Assembly (NCBI GenBank): GCA_937998635.1
Contig: CALLDA010000089.1
Location: 1 to 5,761 of the forward strand
Direction of reading: 5' to 3'
DNA from: an uncultured Pseudomonadales bacterium
GTDB lineage: Bacteria; Pseudomonadota; Gammaproteobacteria; Pseudomonadales; Porticoccaceae
Length of the DNA stretch: 5,761 bases
The notes beneath the pieces are model-generated. The model was not told where the DNA came from and made no database searches. It saw only the letters and a program-made list of their open reading frames with translations. Made by a program: the position numbers and the translations under genes. Position 1 is the first letter of the stretch. The number at the start of each line of letters is the position of its first letter. Positions 4,948 to 5,761 of this stretch are shown piece by piece.

Positions 4948-5761
4948 ATGACAGCCCCGCTCAGCGTTGAACAAATCAAAAACAAACTCGATCATCCAGT
5001 GATTGATGCCGATGGCCATGTAATTGAATTCACCCCGGTATTTCTCGATTACCTGAAAGATATTGGTGGCCCCGAGATTGCCGAGCGCTTCGCTAAACGC
5101 CAGGTCAACTGGTACAAGCTAAGCGTTCAGGAGCGCATCGATAAACAACGCACCCGCACGCCCTGGTGGGCGCTGCCGACGGCCAATACCTTAGATCGCG
5201 CCACCGCCATGCTGCCGCGCCTGCTTAATTCCAGGCTCGATGAACTGGGTATCGACTTCGCTATGGCTTATCCCACGCTGGGTCTTATCTTTCCTGGTGA
5301 TCCCTCTGAGGATGTACGCCGGGCCTGTTGCCGCGCACTCAATACCTATCATGCCGAACTGTTCAGCAGCTATGCCAGTCGTATGACGCCGGTAGCGGTG
5401 ATCCCTCTCACCACACCGCAAGAAGGTATCGAAGAGCTGGAATACGCCGTCAACACACTCGGGCTAAAGGCCGTGATGATCCCCAGCCTGATTCAGCGGC
5501 CCATTGCCGAAGCCGCCCGCATTGCATCGGCCGCCAGCCCTTATGCCACCTGGATCGACACACTGGCTTTTGAGTCCGCCTACGACTACGACCCCTTCTG
5601 GGCAAAATGTCGGGAGCTAAAAGTCGCCGTCACCGTTCACTCCGGCGGCAGTGGCTGGGGTACCCGTAACTCGGTGAATAATTATATGTTCAACCATATC
5701 GGCAATTTCGCCGCAGCCGGAGAAGGTTTCGCCCGCTCATTGATTATGGGCGGTGTCACCC
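4948..5761 (+). CDS. Second amidohydrolase family protein (amidohydrolase_2), C-terminus cut off by window edge
   Basis: The first 271 residues of another amidohydrolase_2 / COG2159 TIM-barrel hydrolase. VIDADGHVIE at residues 18-27 carries the same D-x-D-x-H-V-x-E metal signature as the hydrolase on the left of the window. RLDELGIDFAMAYPT at about 96-110 is the strand-2 region. RMTPVAVIPLTTPQEGIEELEYAV at about 145-168 and LGLKAVMIPS at about 171-180 follow. YDPFWAKCRELKVAVTVHSGGSG at about 214-236 brings the strand-5 histidine (H231). The expected late Asp motif lies past the window end. Segment order and spacing after about residue 95 match the first hydrolase, so they are distant paralogs. 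ATG 4948 is preferred because GAG (4938-4940) lies seven bases upstream; ATG 4942 and ATG 4918 are in-frame alternatives. Local GC reaches about 70% in one row, higher than its neighbours. The substrate is unknown. Confidence 0.9.
   Translation, partial: MTAPLSVEQIKNKLDHPVIDADGHVIEFTPVFLDYLKDIGGPEIAERFAKRQVNWYKLSVQERIDKQRTRTPWWALPTANTLDRATAMLPRLLNSRLDELGIDFAMAYPTLGLIFPGDPSEDVRRACCRALNTYHAELFSSYASRMTPVAVIPLTTPQEGIEELEYAVNTLGLKAVMIPSLIQRPIAEAARIASAASPYATWIDTLAFESAYDYDPFWAKCRELKVAVTVHSGGSGWGTRNSVNNYMFNHIGNFAAAGEGFARSLIMGGVT

Overview
The window has about 50% GC overall and five protein genes, two of them cut by the window edges. Strong Shine-Dalgarno use, an AraC-family regulator and a COG1167-type aminotransferase point to a free-living proteobacterium. 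A gammaproteobacterium fits best, but that is inferred from general character, not from a marker gene. No rRNA, tRNA, CRISPR array or insertion sequence was seen.

Layout, left to right. (1) 1-473, minus strand: the N-terminal 157 residues of a class I SAM-dependent methyltransferase whose 3' end lies outside the window. It is noticeably AT-richer than the rest. (2) 474-654: intergenic. (3) 655-2136, minus strand: a complete 493-residue metal-dependent hydrolase of the amidohydrolase_2 (COG2159) type with a textbook AGGAGG. (4) 2137-2520: a 384-bp gene-free leader with a good sigma70-like promoter, a tandem 13-mer repeat over the ribosome binding site, an inverted repeat, and two stem-loops near the end of the next gene. 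(5) 2521-3417, minus strand: an AraC-type DNA-binding domain fused to a GyrI-like ligand-binding domain. (6) 3418-3612: a divergent control region with two sets of direct repeats. (7) 3613-4809, plus strand: a stand-alone PLP aminotransferase of the LysN/ARO8 (COG1167) type. (8) 4810-4947: intergenic. (9) 4948-5761, plus strand: the first 271 residues of a second amidohydrolase, running off the window.

How they may work together (inference). Two distantly related amidohydrolases with the same D-x-D-x-H-V-x-E metal-site signature bracket a divergent regulator/aminotransferase pair. This looks like a small catabolic or detoxifying locus in which an effector is sensed by the GyrI-like domain. 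The 22-bp-spaced CGCACATAT repeats in the divergent region are the best candidate operator. The substrate cannot be read from the sequence. The methyltransferase is probably a separate, possibly acquired, gene. No clearly unprecedented system is visible; the most notable points are the paralogous hydrolase pair and the repeat-rich control regions.
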